Below are positions 61,493 through 64,000 of a DNA stretch of 64,000 bases, one piece after another. Within the stretch, counting starts at the first letter, position 1; each line of letters begins with the position of its first letter. The translations under genes and the position numbers were made by a program. This DNA is from JADKHC01 sp047600805 (GTDB lineage Bacteria; Verrucomicrobiota; Verrucomicrobiia; Opitutales; Opitutaceae): positions 3,224,001-3,288,000 of the forward strand of contig JASGKG010000001.1 in assembly GCA_047600805.1 (NCBI GenBank), in the 5' to 3' direction. The notes under the pieces were generated by a model. That model searched no databases. It was not told where the DNA came from and was given only the letters and a program-made list of their open reading frames with translations.

Positions 61493-62620
61493 TCAGATAC
61501 CCAGCATGTTAAACACCACCGCGAAGATTGCGTCCGAAACAATCAGCAGGAGAATTGCCGTGACCACCGCCGACGTCGTCGCCTTTCCCACGCCGGCCGC
61601 GCTGCGATCGCTTTCCAAGCCGCGAAGACAGCCCGACAACCCGATGATACAGCCAAACGTCACGGCCTTGATCATTCCCGAAATCAAATCCGAGAGATCA
61701 ACCGAGGTCTGCATCTGCACCCAGTAAGCCGAAGCCGGGATCTTCAGGACGGCCGCGGCAACCAAAAGACCCCCGACGATGCCAAGGAGGTTGGCGTACA
61801 ACGTGAGCAGCGGCGTCATCACTGTGATCGCGAGAATGCGCGGAAGCACAAGAAAATCGATCGAGCGAATGCCCAGCGTCTCGAACGCATCGATTTCCTC
61901 GCCTGCTTTCATGTTGGCCAGCGTGGCCGCAAACGCCGCGCCGGTGCGGCCCGCGAGAATAATGCCGGTCATCATCGGGCCCATTTCACGCACCATCACC
62001 AAACCGACAAAATTCGCCACGTAGATATCCGCGCCAAACTCCCGCAGCAACACCGCCGCGGTGTACGCGAGTGTCAGGCCGACGAGCATGCCGATCAATC
62101 CGACGATCGGCAGCGCCATCGCGCCGCATTGTTGCATCTCGCCCACACAATCGCGCCAACGAAAGCCGACCGGTTTCTTCGCCAATCGGATCGCCGCCAG
62201 CGTGCACTCGCCCACGAAGTGCGAAAGTTGTTTCGCGCGTGCCCACACTTCGAATACCGCAAGCCCGATCACCTCGAGCGGATTCTGCGCGCGGTCTACC
62301 GGGGTTTCCTTGCCCTGCGCCGCAACAATTTGATCGAGCAACTCGCGCAAGCGCGTCGGCAACCGCGAAGCATCGAGCGGCACTTTCGTCGCACTGCACC
62401 ACTGCTCGACTTCGAAAAGGAACAACAGCAACGAACTGTCCCACGCCTGAAGCTGGCCGAGTTCAAATTTCACCCGCGCCGGCTGGTTGTCATCCAGCAC
62501 ACTGCGCCACGTCGGCCGCTTGCCCGTGATCTTCCAAACACCGCCGATTTCCACGCGCAACGCGTCACCTTGCAGGGTGGCCAGCACGCTGGCTAGAGCT
62601 TCGTCGGAAGTGGCAGGCAT
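61493..62620 (-). CDS. MlaE-like permease fused to an N-terminal STAS-like domain
   Basis: A 375-residue protein started at the ATG at 62620; the longer frame upstream overlaps the HAD gene. Residues ~10-100 look like a STAS-type domain (VKFELGQLQAWDSSLLLFLFEVEQWCSATKVPLDAS), which in E. coli is the separate protein MlaB. The rest is the MlaE permease: LPIVGLIGMLVGLTLAY, VREMGPMMTGIILAGRTGAAFAATLANMKAGEEIDAFETLGI, with about five helices. It is the first gene of the minus-strand Mla-like operon and forms the membrane channel for lipid transfer. The fusion explains why no separate mlaB is present. Confidence 0.92.
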   Translation of the reverse strand: MPATSDEALASVLATLQGDALRVEIGGVWKITGKRPTWRSVLDDNQPARVKFELGQLQAWDSSLLLFLFEVEQWCSATKVPLDASRLPTRLRELLDQIVAAQGKETPVDRAQNPLEVIGLAVFEVWARAKQLSHFVGECTLAAIRLAKKPVGFRWRDCVGEMQQCGAMALPIVGLIGMLVGLTLAYTAAVLLREFGADIYVANFVGLVMVREMGPMMTGIILAGRTGAAFAATLANMKAGEEIDAFETLGIRSIDFLVLPRILAITVMTPLLTLYANLLGIVGGLLVAAAVLKIPASAYWVQMQTSVDLSDLISGMIKAVTFGCIIGLSGCLRGLESDRSAAGVGKATTSAVVTAILLLIVSDAIFAVVFNMLGI

Positions 62621-62707
62621 GTCGGAGCTTGTAGCGGACCTTGGGAAAATCAAAAACCAAAAAATTTCCGTGTGCTTTAGTCCGGCGTCCGGCAATTTGG
62701 TTTCCCG

Positions 62708-63376
62708 ATGCGTTTTCGAACCGTCCTTTTCGATCTCGATGGCACACTCCTCGATCATTTCGGGGCGATTCACGCCAGCCATGCTTACACGTTGAAACAG
62801 CTCGGCTTGCCCGCGCCCACGATGGCTCAAGTTCATCGTGCCGTCGGCGGCGGCTTCGAAGTCGCGGTGAAACGGATGCTTGGGCCGGAAAACGAACATC
62901 TTCTCCCGCGCGCGATCGAGATTTATCGCGAGGCTTGGGCGAAAAATATGTTCAACGGCGTCGCACTCCTTCCCGGCGCCCGCAGTTTGCTCGAAGCGTT
63001 GAAGAAGCAGGGCGTCAAATGCGGCGTCTTCACGAACAAACACGGCCCATCAGCCCGTCTCGTTTGCGAACATCTCGGCGTGGATAAGCTGCTCGACGGC
63101 ATTTTCGGCGCGTTCGACACGCCTTGGCTGAAACCGCAGCCAGAATTCGCAAAGCACGCGCTCGACACGCTCGGTGCCGAACCAGCCACGACCTGCCTGA
63201 TCGGCGATTCGCCGTACGACGTCGAGGCCGCACAAAACGGTAAGTTCATCTGCTACTGCGTCACGACCGGAACCCACACCGAGGAACAACTCCGCACCGC
63301 CGGAGCCGCCGGCGTCTACGACGATCTCATTGCGCTCAGCAAAACCGAGTTCGGGATCGAGCTGCCCGCGGAGTAG
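62708..63376 (+). CDS. HAD-superfamily phosphatase (phosphoglycolate phosphatase-like)
   Basis: A 222-residue HAD hydrolase. Motif I FDLDGTL (Asp9, Asp11), motif II in KCGVFTNKHG, motif III Lys near WLKPQPEFA and motif IV CLIGDSPYDVEAAQNG are present, with a helical cap between motif I and II (DHFGAIHASHAYTLKQLGLP). This subgroup includes phosphoglycolate phosphatase and pyrophosphatase PpaX; the actual substrate is unknown. It diverges from the Mla-like operon and ends before a long inverted repeat. Confidence 0.85.
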   Translation: MRFRTVLFDLDGTLLDHFGAIHASHAYTLKQLGLPAPTMAQVHRAVGGGFEVAVKRMLGPENEHLLPRAIEIYREAWAKNMFNGVALLPGARSLLEALKKQGVKCGVFTNKHGPSARLVCEHLGVDKLLDGIFGAFDTPWLKPQPEFAKHALDTLGAEPATTCLIGDSPYDVEAAQNGKFICYCVTTGTHTEEQLRTAGAAGVYDDLIALSKTEFGIELPAE

Positions 63377-63395
63377 CTCGTTTTGAACAGAATAA

Positions 63396-63451
63396 ACAGA
63401 ATGGACCGAATTCCGATTCGGCCGACATTCCGTTGATTCGGTCCATTCTGT
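63396..63451. repeat. Perfect 16-bp inverted repeat between convergent genes
   Basis: ACAGAATGGACCGAAT (63396-63411) is the exact reverse complement of ATTCGGTCCATTCTGT (63436-63451), with a 24-base loop. The right arm ends just before the stop codon of the minus-strand gene. It could be a bidirectional transcription stop without T tract, or a dispersed palindromic element. Confidence 0.85.
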
Positions 63452-63931
63452 CTAGACCGGCCCTTCGACCTTATCCTTGCCGATGGCGTGGATGACTTCC
63501 ACCTGCACGGCGTGGAGCGACAAATAAAGATCGCGCAAGAAGGCCGCCAAACCGGCCAACATGCAGCTCACACTGAGAGCGAAAAGGCCAAGGATCAGCC
63601 AAGGCCACTCGACTTTGAAAAGGCCGCTCACAAAGAGCATCACGATCAACAAGCCAGAGATAAACATGCTAGATGTGATCATCGTCATCGAGAATCGCAT
63701 GATCTTCGCGCGGCGAAACATGATCAGCAACTGCTCCTCCACGTGCTTTTTGTCGGTTACGTCCGGTTTGGTCATCAAACCTGCGAGATTGCGCGTGCGA
63801 TCGACGATGCGGCCCATGCGATTGGTGAGTGAAATGCACAACGCACCGAGGCCCGAGATCAAAATGACCGGCGTGATCGAGAGCTGAATGATCGGCAGGA
63901 ACGAGTCTTGCAGAGGAAGAGCAGCGGACAT
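63452..63931 (-). CDS. DUF2721 membrane protein
   Basis: A 159-residue protein if started at the ATG at 63931 (MSAALPLQDSFLPIIQLSITPVILISGLGALCISL). It has about three transmembrane helices and the family signature TNRMGRIVDRTRNL, with a charged cytoplasmic loop and LIMFRRAKIMRFSM in the middle. DUF2721 proteins are inner-membrane proteins of unknown function. It ends right at the long inverted repeat shared with the convergent HAD gene. The last 69 bases of the window upstream of its start contain no further gene. Confidence 0.82.
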   Translation of the reverse strand: MSAALPLQDSFLPIIQLSITPVILISGLGALCISLTNRMGRIVDRTRNLAGLMTKPDVTDKKHVEEQLLIMFRRAKIMRFSMTMITSSMFISGLLIVMLFVSGLFKVEWPWLILGLFALSVSCMLAGLAAFLRDLYLSLHAVQVEVIHAIGKDKVEGPV

Positions 63932-64000
63932 GCCTTCCTTGTTGGCTGAATTCCCCAACCAACGCAACCACGCGCACAGCAGAGCCAAAAGACGCCACGA

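Noticed and set aside
1..64000. CRISPR array, prophage or integrated plasmid
   Set aside because: No regular direct repeats with spacers, integrase, phage structural genes or replication genes were seen. The only mobile element is the IS66 copy.

Overview
The window looks like a chromosomal segment of a Verrucomicrobiota bacterium, most likely of the Opitutales/Opitutaceae. This is inferred, not measured. The grounds are a large TonB-dependent receptor with a CarboxypepD_reg-like N-terminus, a PEP-CTERM protein, a polysaccharide-degrading gene set (sulfatase, GH28, GPH-type sugar symporter), LL-diaminopimelate aminotransferase for lysine synthesis, and a Gld-like ABC operon. Most genes are housekeeping or envelope genes, densely packed, with only one mobile element.

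Layout. 1-1034: the end of proA and a small secreted protein. 1055-6590 (minus): a GalU-like nucleotidyltransferase, an 1109-residue protein that appears to join a fucokinase-like GHMP kinase to a UGPase-type pyrophosphorylase, and a TPR lipoprotein. 6678-9411 (plus): nadC-birA-coaX, a compact cofactor operon. 9473-11050: a GPH-family symporter. 11317-19563: a five-gene run (ABC ATPase, permease, GldG-like, DUF4340, AsmA-like). 19675-23641: a hybrid histidine kinase broken by an apparent +1 frameshift. 23870-26875: TonB receptor. 27067-29528: an intact IS66 element with a perfect 8-bp target duplication. 29603-38501: aldolase, sulfatase, ACT-domain protein, two overlapping RNA 2'-O-methyltransferases, BON protein, glycerate kinase and a NamZ-like (DUF1343) protein. 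38793-41700: membrane protein plus ECF sigma factor, and GH28. 41816-46219: a 1467-residue surface metzincin with Ig and NHL repeats and a polyserine tail. 46427-50229: tRNA-Val, nth, gcvP. 50259-53509: methyltransferase, glycosyltransferase and PEP-CTERM protein. 53573-58593: panE, nadB, panC, dapL. 58674-63931: a DUF3185 protein, a complete Mla-like lipid-transport operon (E-F-D-auxiliary lipoprotein), a HAD phosphatase and a DUF2721 protein.

How the genes work together. NAD (nadB, nadC), pantothenate/CoA (panE, panC, coaX) and biotin (birA) genes are spread over two places. Envelope maintenance is covered by the Mla-like system, the AsmA-like protein, NamZ and the Gld-like ABC operon. Scavenging of complex sugars is suggested by the TonB receptor, sulfatase, GH28 and symporter, although these do not form a classical polysaccharide utilisation locus.

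The least explained items are the kinase-pyrophosphorylase fusion and its operon, the metzincin/Ig/NHL/polyserine protein with its C-terminal tail, and several structured leaders (gcvP, dapL, TonB receptor, PEP-CTERM gene). All functional assignments come from reading motifs by eye; no database search was run.
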